From Corbicula japonica (lineage: Eukaryota; Mollusca; Bivalvia; Venerida; Cyrenidae): 64,000 bases of DNA. The position numbers and the translations under genes were made by a program. Under the pieces are notes generated by a model. That model searched no databases, was not told the origin of the DNA, and saw nothing but the letters and a program-made list of their open reading frames with translations. Numbering within the stretch: position 1 is the stretch's first letter; every line of letters starts with the position of its first letter. Where the stretch lies: the NCBI GenBank assembly GCA_038501625.1, contig JAZAYU010000002.1, positions 18,466,053-18,530,052 on the forward strand, given 5' to 3'. Of the stretch, positions 25,037-63,130 are shown piece after piece.

Positions 25037-26837
25037 TATTTGAGGTGATTCGTCAAAAATCTTTAGGTTTTGATGAAATTCGGTAAAGACTCCCTTAATG
25101 TCCATTTCCGATTTTAAGATCAAAACAGTTTGCTGTATTTCTTGAAAACTTGACATTTGACAGCTGACCATAACATTTGTAGATACATGTTTACGGGATA
25201 TCTGTTTTTATCTTTGTTTTTTTTTTCTAGACGTTTCAAAACGGGAATCAAGGGTTCGGATACAAACAGTATTTCTGTTTTGCGTGTGTCTAAGACATGT
25301 AGATAAAGCATTATTATGTGTTACTTTGAGCATCCTGACATTATTTCCCTAAATTATAAAACTGAGAATGTAAACCAGACTCAAATCTGAATAATCTGAT
25401 TAGATGAACCGGGGATTTTTTCTCTACTTCAGCCGCAGTCAGATGCTTCCTATTTATTACTATTTTTCTAAGTGTTAATATCATTGGTATGTAATTCTTT
25501 AATATGATTTCCAGTATTGTGGATGCAAAATTTATACCTTTGCTTGTTAAAGTCTGTTGTGTTATCTTTTGAGTCGTGAGCTTTTCACAATATATGCAAA
25601 AATATTCAGAACAATGTTTCTAAATTATATTTTGGATGATCTTTTTAATACATGTATGTCCACTATTTGTATAACAATCCAAAAAAGCATGTTTTCTTAC
25701 CTTATTATTAACTCATATTGTGTTCATTTTATTACCCCACGGTGTTTGGGGGCTACAAAATTAAAAACTATAAGTCGAATAGTCGAGCTTATATAATTCT
25801 ACTCACTCCGGCGTCGGCGAAGTTGAAGCTCTGTACCGTAATATTTATATTAATCGTATATATTTTTAAAAATGTAATACAATTAATCAAATATATAACA
25901 ATTTTCATAAAATAATTAAGTAATTTTTATATTTATAAAATAAAAATCATTTTAAGTTTAAATCGCTCAAAATTTCTAAACTTCTGGAAATAAAAATTTA
26001 TAATATTACCTCCCTTTATTTTATTCACTTGAAAATCGATTAATAATTTGAATTGTATACAAACAAATTATCTCCCTTTCAAAATATGCTGTAGAGGAAA
26101 TATAATTTACACCTCAGACTTTAAATCATTAACGCAGATTTTTAGCATGATGCCATTAAAATCGGAACATACATTTAGGAAATAAATAATAACTAGTAAG
26201 CGCAGATCGTTGTCTGGTCAACAAAACGGATTCCTAAGTAATTTTGAAGACTTCTCATTTTATATGTAAATTTGAATCTTTTCTTTTTTATTTAACGGTA
26301 AGTTAATACTTAATGAAGAAGTTTAAAGATCAAATAAAAAAAAGAAAAAAAAGTTAAATAAATGTTTACGACGTAATATTTATCAGATTTTTTTTCGGTA
26401 GAGGTAATGGTGAATGTTAGGTTTCTGTGGATGACACTGGTGGTTTAAACAGGGGATCCGACGCCCAAACCCGAAACCCCACCTACCTCTGAATTTGTAA
26501 CATTTTAATTTGATTGTCTGGACACTGACGCTTGACCAGCCGCCCCACCTCTGCCAACCCTTACTAACATACGCTCTTGTTTTCTTGTAAAAATCGTGTC
26601 AGTCAAGTCACTGATATTATTCCATTCTATCAAAATATGCGAAAATACACCAAAATCGTAGTTCTAAAAAGTCCATATTCTATGGACATGGATATAATTG
26701 AAACTGTGGTCAGTGAAGAAATATGAATATTATATAATAAGAATAATATAATTATATATAATATTTTAACCCAGTCCTCTGGTCCTACATCAAGCGTCAA
26801 TTAGAAGTACTTAATCTTTAGCTTTATTTCGAGGTGT

Positions 26838-26854
26838 GCCCCCCCCCCCCCCCC
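26838..26854. repeat. Poly-C tract
   Basis: About 16 consecutive C residues lie immediately upstream of the palindromic element. Length is likely unstable or error-prone. Confidence 0.9.
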
Positions 26855-26873
26855 ATAAAATCCGACCCCGTTA

Positions 26874-27191
26874 CACTGGCGCTTGACCAGCCGCCCCACC
26901 CCTGCCAACCCTTACTAATACGCCCTTTTTTGTAAAAATGGTGTCAAGTCACTAATATTATTCCATTCTATACAAATATGCGAAAATACACCGTCAAAAT
27001 CGTATTCTAAAAAAAATTATATTTCTATGTATACAATTGAGAAATATACTTTTTTTTTAGAATATGGTTTTGACGGTGTATTTTCGCATATTTTAATAGA
27101 ATGGAATAATATGTGACTTGACACCATTTTTACAAAAAGGGCGTATTAGTAAGGGTTGGCAGGGGGTGGGGCGGCTGGTCAAGCGCCAGTG
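26874..27191. mobile_element. Palindromic MITE with intact 8-bp target-site duplication
   Basis: The ends are CACTGGCGCTTGACC and GGTCAAGCGCCAGTG; the arms of about 145 bp are nearly perfect inverted copies around a short AT-rich loop (about 27,015-27,050). CCCCGTTA flanks both sides exactly (26,866-26,873 and 27,192-27,199), an 8-bp duplication compatible with hAT-type insertion. It is non-coding. Confidence 0.92.
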
Positions 27192-27199
27192 CCCCGTTA

Positions 27200-27648
27200 T
27201 TTGAAAATATTTTTCATGCTTAATGTATGAATGCCAATTTGATGGTCTCGTTTGCTTCTATATATTATCTTAAATACAACATTTTAAGGTGGAAAATATG
27301 AGATATTTGATCTCCAAAAAAAAATCTGACGAACAGAAAGATATTTCTTTATCATAAAGGCCCTCTGTGTTCTAAACATTAAAGTTTGAACACAGAACTG
27401 ACTTCACTAAGATGAGCATGAAAAGGGTCTCCTGATCCTGGAGCCGCCCATTGTACAAATCCTTCAACATGATAATTAAGGTGTGGATATATGGGAAATG
27501 TTTAATGCGGTTAAGCTACGGTTCAGATAATCTTACCGGAGTAAACTGTTTTAGACATACAAACTATTCAGTGTATTCCTCCAGTGAAATGAATCACTTG
27601 AATCATGTCCGTTTGATAAAACGAAAAAAACAGAGGGAGAAAAAATTG
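27200..27648. other. Unassigned stretch upstream of the tRNA
   Basis: No gene or repeat is recognised. An open frame that runs through the tRNA region (27,451-27,789 +) is a chance frame. Confidence 0.4.
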
Positions 27649-27720
27649 CTCCCCGACGGGGAATCGAACCCCGGTCTCCCGCGTGACAGGCGGGGATACT
27701 TACCACTATACTATCGAGGA
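27649..27720 (-). tRNA. tRNA-Asp (anticodon GTC)
   Basis: Read on the - strand the 72-nt gene starts TCCTCGATAGTATAGTGG and ends in TTCGATTCCCCGTCGGGGAG. The acceptor stem TCCTCGA/TCGGGGA pairs at all seven positions with one T-G wobble, and the discriminator is G. The A box (TAGTATAGTGG), the B box (GGTTCGATTCC) and the anticodon loop CTGTCAC with GTC (27,685-27,687 on +) are canonical. There is no intron and no encoded CCA, as expected for a nuclear eukaryotic tRNA. It is isolated from other genes. Confidence 0.97.
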
Positions 27721-28496
27721 GAACTGATAACCATGCTGCAAAGTTACAATATAAACATGTGGGCGTCGTTGTTACAATCGTCTGATTGAAACAGAGATTT
27801 TATCAAGCTTCTAATAATTTGGATTATGAAAAAAGTTAGTCGCAATATTAGGTTAAATTTTGCTTACCCTAAAGCTTAAAGCAGAAATTCAACACACGAT
27901 ATATATTCTTTGAATTGATTTCCAATGATGTTCGTATTGTTTATCTTTTCAACTTTAAAAATGGTGAGCTTTTTGTTTACATTACTTCATCATATATTTT
28001 CGCGACATTAAAAACTGTATTTACCCTGCTCCTTTTTGCTATTTCTAAAGTTCAGAGGACACCGTGTAAAACAAGATGCTCTAAACAATAAGCATAGACC
28101 AGAAATGATTATTTTTGATAGATAGCTGCAGGAGGAAACTATTAATATTCCTTATGCAGTGAATAAAGTTCTACTAACAGGGTCCCTAGACCAGTGGGAT
28201 AGAGGTTCAGTTACTGGATCCTCACCTATTGTGTTTTAAGTTCAGTTATTTCTGTGATTTTGAACCTTTTTGACTTAGACAAAGGCTTGTTATCCTAGTA
28301 TTTTATTGTAATTTGTATTGCTGAGATTTAGCTTTCAAGATTGATCGAAGCAATGTTTTATTTGTATGCAGTGTAATAAAACTGAAGTATTGACAAATTA
28401 TGATTTTACAGTTCCTTAACATCTGTGTTTATTAGAAAATATTTCCTCATGTTGTTTGGCTCAGTCCGATTGATAATGAATGTTTGTCATGTATTT
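27721..28496. other. Unassigned AT-rich stretch
   Basis: No supported gene, RNA or repeat is seen. One run (28,180-28,235) has a GGTTCAG-like box but no tRNA fold. Confidence 0.4.
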
Positions 28497-28720
28497 AACC
28501 CTTAGCTGAAACTCTGTTCGCATGTGTGTCCAGTGTAGATACAGACTATCTGGCACAACTTGGCTGTCTGATCAGGGTCTGTACTGTTTGCTTTTTGGTA
28601 TGAAATAATCATAAGACTGAATAAAAAAAAATGAGCAATATGGATCCTGATCAGATGGCACATATGTGCCAGCTGATCTGGATGTACACAGTTCGCCTAG
28701 GCCATATAGGCTTAAATATT
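28497..28720. repeat. ~230-bp palindromic element, diverged copy
   Basis: It carries the family signatures TCTGATCAGGGTCTG, GATCCTGATCAGATGGCA and GCTGATCTGGATGTAC with a diverged left end. In intact members the outer ends are TAACCCTTTCCTCCAT and ATGGAGGAAAGGGTTA. Confidence 0.75.
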
Positions 28721-28912
28721 GAGGAAACGCTTAATAAGCAAATAAGGGATAGATTACAGGTTGACAGTTTACCAAATTGATTTCATATTATTGACAGTGG
28801 ACAATGACCCAAGTATTTGATCCAATCAATCAAAGATGTGAAAAATAAATGTCTGACACGTGTCAACTCATTGTAATGTTAAAAAGTCAAATACTTACCT
28901 CAGCAAATACAT

Positions 28913-30137
28913 TTGGGCTGTTTAAAAAACAATGGCTGGAAAAGTGAAAAAATAGTGAAATATTAAAGTTCATAAAAAAATTCTAAATTTGTTATTCTGT
29001 ATTTTTTGCTTATTGAAACTGAGTACAGAACTGAAAAGATTTTTGAAATTGGTCAACTGGTAGCTGAGATATTGTCATTTGGGCTATTTCAAAAAATGGC
29101 AGGTGAAGTGAAAAAAATGTAAAGAATTGAAGTTTATAAAAAGTCCAAACTGGTTGCTTCATAATTATGTTTGTACAGTCTTTACAGTAATCAAAATCAA
29201 TCAAGTTACTCATATGTGGCAGAATAAAAATTTTATGGAGCTTTATTGACCAATATTAAATAAATCACAAGAATTTTAATTTATGTGCTTAAAATACAAG
29301 CATTACTGTTTCTTATTATTTGTTTATAGTGCTTTAGAACTTGTGGTATTGCATAAAGATAAAAAAAATCATACTTTTAAGAAAGTGTGTCACACTCCTG
29401 ACAACCACATAAGTGCAGTGTACTCAATAATGTTTCACAAAGGCCATTCCTGTTTGTCACATTTTAACAAAACATGACATAGACTTCTAGGAAAAAACAT
29501 GCTCTTGTTTTCATGTAAAGGATATGTTGACAGAATATTGCAATATGTGCAAAATGTCACACTCCCGAAAAATTCAGGTGATATTTTCTGAAAGGAGCTG
29601 CAGACAAATATAATTTCAATAGAGGTAATAATATTATAAATATTGCATCTAGAAACATTAAACTTAATGATGCATTAAACATTTCTTATGTACTATTAAT
29701 CTTTAAAGTCCTATAAATTTATAAAGCAAAGATGTATTGATTTTCTTGAGGCATTTTCTAATCTAACACACCTTAATAGCATAAATTTTGATTACTTGAA
29801 GTTTAATATGCTTAAGTTTATCATTAGTTGATGCCTAATAAATGCACCTTATACTAAAACAACACTTAGCTTGTCTTTATTCAAGCATTTTGTAAAATGA
29901 TGGTCTGAACAAATGTGATTTTTAAAAGTGTCACACTTTTTTGTCACACTCCTGAAATTTTTTGCCCATTATTTTAGAATATTTTTTCAATGGATGGTGC
30001 TATTTTGATGAAACTTCACAAATCTTTAAAGGGCATGATGAGACACCTCTGCAAAGTAGAAAAATGGAAGTAACTGTTTGTTGTACATTTTTATAAAGGA
30101 AAACCCAAACCAGCCATTTTTTTTTAAACAGCCCATT
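28913..30137. mobile_element. ~1.2-kb element with inverted GGGCTGTTTAAAAA ends
   Basis: TTTGGGCTGTTTAAAAAACA plus ATGGCTGG (about 28,913-28,940) is inverted at CCAGCCATTTTTTTTTAAAC plus AGCCCA (about 30,111-30,137). A further related motif, GGGCTATTTCAAAAAATGGC, is at about 29,081. Three internal GTCACACTCCTGA-type motifs recur (about 29,390, 29,556 and 29,940). It is non-coding. Confidence 0.6.
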
Positions 30138-30259
30138 TTATTTTTCCAGATGTTCAGGATTTACACCGATCACACATAAAAACACACATATCTGGAGTAT
30201 TAACGGGTATATACATGATGCATTTTGCAAATTCAATGGCTTAGTGAAGGTGCTTAGTA

Positions 30260-30509
30260 TAACCCTTTCCTCCATAGATACACTTTTAATAAGTTTTATT
30301 GTGAGGGCAAACAGTTTAGATCCAGATCAGCCAGCACATCTGTGCCGTCTGATCAGGATCTAAACTGTTCGCTTTTTGATTCATTAGGTTATTTCTGACC
30401 AAAATGTGACCAGTGCAGATCCTGATCAGACAGCACAAATGTGCCGGCTGAACTGGATCTACACTGGTCGCACATGCGTAAAAATTCATATTATGGAGGA
30501 AAGGGATAA
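30260..30509. repeat. ~230-bp palindromic element, full-length
   Basis: The ends are TAACCCTTTCCTCCATAG and TATGGAGGAAAGGGATAA. The two halves are inverted copies around a TTATTTCTGACC centre. It lies 0.45 kb upstream of the NKAP start codon. Confidence 0.9.
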
Positions 30510-30959
30510 CGTACATGTAGCAGATGTCTGTTCAAGGTTTTCCATTAGGGAAGGGTGTTCAGATCAGACAAAAGTCTAGAGGTCCAAACCCAGAGAATAT
30601 ACACAATTCCTAATGACATATATTCTGCATTTGTTTGTAAATCAACAAGTGTTACAGTTACATTTACATGCAGTATTGAAACTAAATAAAAATATAATTA
30701 CAATATTAATCATGCAATGTCCACAGCTGTAACTTATAGTATCAAGGTCAGTCCTGGGTTCTTTTTAGTCTATGCAGAAAATTTCATCTTTTTCTAGACC
30801 ATAACTATGCAACATATATATGTTTTTTTAAATGAAGTGCATTGACCTTAAACTTAGTTTAAGACCTTTACGTATACATGTATGCATTTATGTATTTTGC
30901 AATTCTTGATTTTGTTTTCTTTCACTTCAGTTGTAAGAGCAAACATCAACCCAGTCATC

Positions 30960-57200
<26,241 letters not shown>

Positions 57201-57429
57201 TATGTACATGAAAATGAGTGCTTATTGTATATGCACTGACAATGGTTTGAATGAAATTAATTTTACATAATATAAACGTTGGTAAATGCTTTTAAAATGG
57301 TTATGCAGAATGCATGATTAATACAAACATTGTAACTATTGTCATTGTCCTATGTACCTTTTCTTCGTTATTAAATACTGGCATTTCTGAAATCAGGATT
57401 TTCTTATATGGCTAATTTCAAGATTTCTC

Positions 57430-57435
57430 AATAAA
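57430..57435 (+). promoter_or_regulatory. Candidate NKAP polyadenylation signal
   Basis: AATAAA in TTCTCAATAAAGTCTCG, 719 bp after the stop codon. An earlier AATAAA at 56,800-56,805, only 89 bp after the stop, is an alternative. Confidence 0.5.
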
Positions 57436-60400
57436 GTCTCGTATATTATCATCCAACTGAAGACATGTAGAGTCCGTCTGGAGATTGTGTTGAAATGAAA
57501 TCTTAGAAACACATTCTTCAACTGACATTTTTCTTACGTCCCGGCGAAATTGCCGAAAATAACTTGAATTTAACCATTATATTCCAAGATGTCAGTAAAA
57601 TTCATATGACTTGGCATTATTTACTGTTAAATTCTGGTTCAAGTTTCACCGCCATATCCATACTATCGTTTGAGATGGATCGAAATTGTGATGTTTATTG
57701 GTGTTACTAAATATTGAGTTTGGCTAAACCCGGGGCTAGACGGCGTGGGCAATAATATACATTTCCATTACTGCCCATGAACAGGCTCAATTGAACCAAG
57801 CCTGTAATATTTTCATATTTGTGGTGTTCGATGGCTTTCAAAGTTTCTTTTTCGTCTGTTGCGTATTATATATTCTCTACAAGTAAAAGGAAAAAGCCAT
57901 TAGGGATAGAGAACATGAGGCACGTCACGGGAAAAGCTGTTTACGGGAAACTACACTATATTAATATTCAAACTGAAGAGCCTAATAATACAAATGCGTA
58001 GACAATATGCTTAAATTCTACAAATTACAAAATTTAGAAACAGCGTTGAGCCGAAACATAATAAAGCATCTACTATTTATTGGCGCCTAAAATGCAAAAA
58101 CAACACAGTTAGATCCAATATTTTTTACCAAGTCTAGTTCTTTCACAACTAATGAATTTTAAAAGAGCATGTTATTAGCTATTTGAAAACTACTGGAAAC
58201 AGCCTTTTTGGGGGTGGGTCTATTGTAAAACTTGGATGATGTTTTAAAGAAACATAAATAAAAGAATTTTCAGATGTTCTCTTTGTCAACTTAAGAACTT
58301 TCCATATCTGCACTTTATTCCCTCATAATTTAATGAGAGACAGTCATCAGTCTCATCGAAAAAAAAAAACGTTTGCAAGAGAACACAAAATCCTTTGTCA
58401 GTTATCACGTTCAATTACCTCCGTTGACGGTAAAATGCTACTCAAACTTTGCTGAATGTCAATCACTGTGCGTGGCAGTATAAAGGCATACTTGAACTTT
58501 TTTTTTTTTTTTGGGGGGGGGGGGGTACGGGTGGTATTTACTGTGTCTGTCTCTTGCATGGTTGGCTAGGCGCTGCCGCCGCATTTTATGGCCTTGGGGT
58601 TATCTATTAATTGTAAATAATAATTAGTATTTATTTACAGGAAGTTCTTATGGTAATTATACGTGAAATTTAAATACTTGACCAAGTCTCTCACTTTTTC
58701 CGGGATAATATTCATGCTAGTTTTGGTATGTCTGTAATTTATAAATAAAAGTTTTACATGTTTTAGGCATCGTTATGTCTACTTTTTGTGCAGTTTGGCG
58801 TTATATTTTAGCCTTTGGCGACAGTCAGTCGGATATAATTCAGTTTCTTACGAAGACCATCGATGCGTCTTGATATCGCAAAATATTTCACAGTATGATA
58901 CTGCAGCATCTTTAGTTATTTTAAGTAGAGTTGGGACCTGTAGTAAGGTTTTGAATCAGTTAACTCTCGTAATTAAATACTGAATTGTGGTAAAAATTAC
59001 AATCCGTCAAAAATGACAAATGCCTAAATATTCTTCACACGGTATATGTTCAATGTGGTCAAAGTATATCTATAATCTTTGGGCAACATATACATTCTGC
59101 ACCATGTTGCGGCGAACATTAATTTGTTTGCTAATCCATGGCACGTTACAAGTTGTATCTGGTCAAATTATACATAGAGAGACTGAGAGGAGTGAGAGAG
59201 AGAGAGAGAGCTTTTGGGCAACTTATACATTTTCGCATGTTGTGGCGAACATTAAGGTTATGTTTTTTTATTACTGGAATTTTCAAGTAAAATTGAATTT
59301 AACTAAAATTGAATTGGCATAACAAAACAAGTTCAAAACAGAAAAGTTTTATGTTTATTTTCGGCATAATAGAAGTATGTATGTGTGGAAACAAATGCTT
59401 TGGACGCTGTTTGTCTATTTCCAAGATACAAGGTTTAACTAGCCTTTAGCCTAAATTTTAAGCAGTAGTGTTGTTTTTTTTAAATACATACAATTATTAT
59501 TAAAATATTTAAAAATAAAGTTAATGGCGTAGCTATAACAAAATTTGTTTTAACAAGGGTAGAAATCAGGGAATTATCAGGCGAAGCCGCCCCGGAAGTC
59601 ACGTAAGCTCTTACCGGTATTTGCCTTGGCTACAACTCTAAATTCTCATAAAAACATAGTTCATATTCGGTGCTCACTTTCCCAAATTTTCCGTCACGAT
59701 CTAACACCCGATATATAAAAACCTTATGCAATATATCCCCTTTCCAAAATGATATCGCATCGCATAATATTTTTGTTACCGCCTGTACAACTCCACGTGA
59801 CAAATACATAACAACGAGGCGTTTTTCGATACTTACACTAATAAACAGTGCAATTTCAATCCATCCCAAAACAATGGTATGCATATGGCGTTGAACATTG
59901 AACCTTTAGGCGGTGTTTTCAGATAAATACCATTCCATCTCTTAGAAAAGTACCTAAAGAAAACCAGTTAATAATACATATATCTACATGACACTTTATC
60001 AGAAAGTGTAAAATTACTAAGAAGCTTTTTTCAGATGATGATAATGGTGATGGTGATGATTACATTGCAGTCATCATAGAGATTAAAACATGTTAAAATA
60101 TCAATACAACATGTTGCTTGCCGACATTTATCTCTAATTGTGTACATCGTCCCCATGCAGAACAAGGATTGCAACCAGCACATAATTGTCATCAGAAATA
60201 TCCAACCTTATGATCATATAATTTTCATAAATCATCCTAACAATGATGCTTATTTTCAAAATATTTAATTTTGGGATTCAGCATCATATTAAAAACAAAA
60301 GACGAAATGATTTGAATGTATTTTTACCATTATTATAATACGATTAATGGACGTAATTTCGCAAGTCTTATTGTGAAGTACCAAGGTCACATCGCCATCT

Positions 60401-60918
60401 GACAACGACGACGACGATGATGATCAACACAACGATGACGATGAAGAAGAAGATGATGATTGGGCTTTTGGTCCCGTTTTCATTCTGCTTTTCTCAACAG
60501 CGATTAATATTCTGATCGTAAATCTATATACATGCTTAATAACCGGCATTTATTAAATTACAAAAAAATTCACATCTGCAAAATATCTGGAAATTGCGAA
60601 ATTACATTAAGGTTAAAATTTATATTGTCAACAAAAGTTTACAGTGCCTAGAGCAGTCGTGCTTATAAATAGATACCCCGTCTTAATTCAAACTTTGTCA
60701 TCAATAAATTGACATATGCACCAATAATATTACTAAATATATGCAAATACGGCGACAATTTTCCTTATTACTAGTGTTACATATGATTATGAAAGTCCCT
60801 TTTTATTATTCATCATCAGGAAGTTTCGTCTCTCCGCGATATTAAATCTTTAACGCTCGTTAGATCGTTTCACTTGGTACTTGCAGAAGGCTGCATGATC
60901 ATCATTATACCCTAAGAA
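57436..60918. other. Gene-poor stretch
   Basis: It holds repeat copy 3 (57,704-57,848), a T16/G13 homopolymer junction (58,498-58,526), a degenerate duplicated segment (GGGCAACATATACATTCTGC at about 59,081 and GGGCAACTTATACATTTTCG at about 59,216, the second after an (AG)n run), and a GAC/GAT microsatellite (60,402-60,459). No gene could be supported. Confidence 0.5.
57704..57848 (+). repeat. Dispersed ~150-bp repeat, copy 3 of 4
   Basis: ACCCGGGGCTAGACGGCG, ATTACTGCCCATGAACAGGC and GTTCGATGGCTTTCAAAG, inverse of the copy at 7121-7275. Confidence 0.75.
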
Positions 60919-61065
60919 ATGAAGATCTTTGTTTTCACACTATTTTTTGCTGGATTCGCGATGGAACACATGGTGGTGTGGTCAGAATATACATGTGACG
61001 GACACGATCTTTTGTCGTTATTTAATCAACTCCTGACACTTAAACGAGAATTCAACGATTACAAG
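60919..61065 (+). CDS. Gene C exon 1 (signal peptide and CDGHDL motif)
   Basis: Donor AAG/GTATAA, phase 0. The repeat copy at 61,185-61,330 begins 120 bp into the following intron. Confidence 0.8.
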
Positions 61066-62379
61066 GTATAATAATTATTTAGGTTTTTATTGAAGTCGCT
61101 AAGGTAGAATATATAATTGAGCGGAGTATTAGTTTTGCGGCCGTAAAAAGTCGCCCCGTACATTTAATCAATGCTGTTATCAAGGCCATTGAGCACGATT
61201 TTTATGTAAATATTGAGTTGCTCTACCCGGGGCTAGGCGGCGCGAATATTTCCATTACGGCTTATAAGCAGGCTCACTCAAACTGAGGCTTAAATATGTT
61301 GTTATTTATAGTGTTCAAGGGCTTTCAGCGTCTTGTTGTCATCTACTTTAGAAGTGTTAGTGTAAAGTTTACTTAAGGATTGAATCGGTGTTTAACGGTT
61401 TCATTTGGGTATGAAAAACAGTTGGGTTGTTTAAAGTGTGTGAAGCCCGCTAAATTAAGAACTGGACGATGACAGATATCGGAGTGAATGACAGATGATA
61501 TGGTTTCAAATTTGATTCACAGTGTCACAATTCACAGCCGTTTTAAAATAATTTAGTCTTGATTGTTTTTTTTCTTGACAAATTAAGGGTCGTGCATTAT
61601 ATTTACGATAAACTATCAACTTTTAGTCTATTCCGACTCAAAAGAGATTATATTTTTCCCAAGAAAGTAGTTACTGGTACGATACATGTATACAAAAAGA
61701 ACTGTTTATAACACATTTTTTACTCGGTAGTGTCTTTTTGACAAGTGAACAACTAATCATACTACCATGCATAAAATTTTCATTTTTTTTATTCAGACTA
61801 AGTCGGAAAGAAACATTCAAATGCTGAATGAAACACAGATAAATTACACAAGGACTGGAAATGTCATCCAAGAACTAAATGAAACAGTACAGAAAACATT
61901 TACCAACTTTGAAAATAAGTTGCAAGCAATGCAGGTAATGTACATTCGTCATTTCGACAGACGTGGCAAAGTCACCAGCTACAGGTCAGTTATACTCGTA
62001 CTGACAAGCTATAATACATAGGTGTATTTCAAGCTGACAAGCTATACTACACAGAAGAATTGCAAGCAATCCAGGTAATGTACGTTCCTCAGTTTGACCA
62101 ACGTTGCAAAGTGGTCTGCTACAGGCCAGTAATACTGATCATTTGAGTGCTGAGAAGACTCCGACAACATATCGAAAATAAAGGTACTGCCAATAACAGT
62201 TTCCTGGCTGCTGCACAAGGTAATGGTCATCAGATGTGATTACATGGTCGTGCTTCCATGAATTTATGAATTTATATGGTAAAAATAAATGAATTAATTT
62301 ACCCATTTCCATACAATTTTTTTTTCAGCTGATTGCAGACCGTTGTGGTGTAACATCAAGCATAACATATGGTGGCTGA
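60919..62379 (+). CDS. C1q-stalk family gene C, lacking a C1q domain in the visible frame
   Basis: Predicted exons 60919-61065, 61797-61934 and 62329-62379 give 111 residues. Exon 1 is 147 bp (49 codons, phase 0), exactly as in gene A, with a signal peptide (MKIFVFTLFFAGF) and YTCDGHDLLSLFNQLLTLKR, matching CNGHDLRALMVQLLTLRQ of gene A. Exon 2 encodes a coiled-coil stalk (LNETQINYTRTGNVIQELNE) with three N-glycosylation sequons and ends in phase 0. The third segment follows a strong T-rich acceptor but reads LIADRCGVTSSITYGG and stops, and it is followed by a minisatellite. It is either a short secreted stalk protein or a gene broken by loss of its C1q exon; a C1q exon further right, beyond the window, is not excluded. 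Confidence 0.6.
61185..61330 (+). repeat. Dispersed ~150-bp repeat, copy 4 of 4
   Basis: CTACCCGGGGCTAGGCGGCG, GGCTTATAAGCAGGCTCACT and GTGTTCAAGGGCTTTCAGCG. Confidence 0.7.
61797..61934 (+). CDS. Gene C exon 2 (coiled-coil stalk)
   Basis: Acceptor TTTATTCAG, donor GCAG/GTAATG. It encodes 46 residues with NET, NYT and NET sequons. Its 3' end with the donor is duplicated at 62,061-62,130. Confidence 0.75.
61920..62140 (+). repeat. Tandem duplication of the gene C exon 2 donor region
   Basis: TTGCAAGCAATGCAGGTAAT (61,920) recurs as TTGCAAGCAATCCAGGTAAT (about 62,059), 139 bp later, followed by matching ACGTTCCTCAGTTTGACCAA- and GCTACAGGCCAGTAATACT-type sequence. The second copy could serve as a decoy donor. 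Confidence 0.85.
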
Positions 62380-62389
62380 TTTATGCCAT

Positions 62390-63130
62390 TTCGTTTTTTC
62401 GTTATTTTGCCGCGAAATAACGCCAAGCGAAAAGACGAAATAACGAAAAAACGCCACGCGAAAAGACGAAATAACGAAAAAACGCCACGTGAAAAGACGA
62501 AATAACGAAAGAACGCCACGCGAATAACGAAAAAAAGCTATTTTTGCGCGAAATAACAAAAAGTCGCCGTGCAATAAAAAACGCCAATTTAACTGTACAA
62601 AAAGCGTTCTTTCCAGCTTCGCCTGGCGTTTTTTCGTTCTTTCGCTTGGCGTCTTTTCGCTCGGCGTTATTTCGCGTGGCGTTTTTTCGTTGTTTCGCGT
62701 GGCGTTTTGTCGTAATTTCGCGTGGCGTCTTTTCGTTATTTCGTCTTTTCGCGTGGCGTCTTTTTCGTTATTTCGTCTTTTCGCGTGGCGTCTTTTCATT
62801 ATTTCGTGTTTTTGCATGACAATTTTTCGTTATTTTGTTTTTTCGCATGGCGTTTTTTCGTTATATTGTCTTTTTGCGTGGCGTCTTTTCGTTATTTCGT
62901 CTTTTCGCGTGGCGTCTATTCGTTATTTCGTATTTTCGCGTGGCGTCTTTTCGTTATTTCGCTTGGCGTTTTTGCTTCATTTCGTCTTTTCGCGTGGCGT
63001 CTTTTCGTTATTTCGTCTTTTCGCTTGTTGTTTTTTTGCTCGGCGTTATTTCGTTATTTCGCTTGGCGTCTTTTCGCTCGGCGTTATTTCGTTATTTCGC
63101 TTGGCGTTTTTCGTCGTTTCGCCTTCCGGT
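62390..63130. repeat. CpG-rich 31-bp minisatellite in two inverted halves
   Basis: The right half (about 62,620-63,130) repeats GCGTGGCGTCTTTTCGTTAT plus TTCGTCTTTTC. The left half (about 62,390-62,600) carries the reverse complement (AATAACGAAAAAACGCCACG). The centre is about 62,585-62,620. TCG/CGA-rich codons make long Phe/Arg open frames on both strands; these are by-products. Confidence 0.92.

Larger units (their letters stand above)
22026..26664. repeat. 4.64-kb tandem segmental duplication, copy 2
   Basis: A direct-orientation repeat of 17,387-22,025. It starts inside the last unit of the inserted element, so it lacks the outer tip of the fold-back left arm and most of the nested element. 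It ends at GTTC (26661-26664), after which the sequence becomes unique (TAAAAAGTCCATATTC). The junction reads GTTC/GTTC, the first being the end of copy 1 and the second the start of copy 2. It contains the same zinc-finger fragment, the same right arm and the same flank. Confidence 0.95.

Noticed and set aside
27451..27789. A 112-residue + strand frame
   Set aside because: It reads through the antisense of the tRNA-Asp gene; chance frame.
59020..59322. A 100-residue frame with a signal-peptide-like MLRRTLICLLIHGTLQVVSG
   Set aside because: The segment is part of a local duplication around an (AG)n run and has no supported downstream exon.
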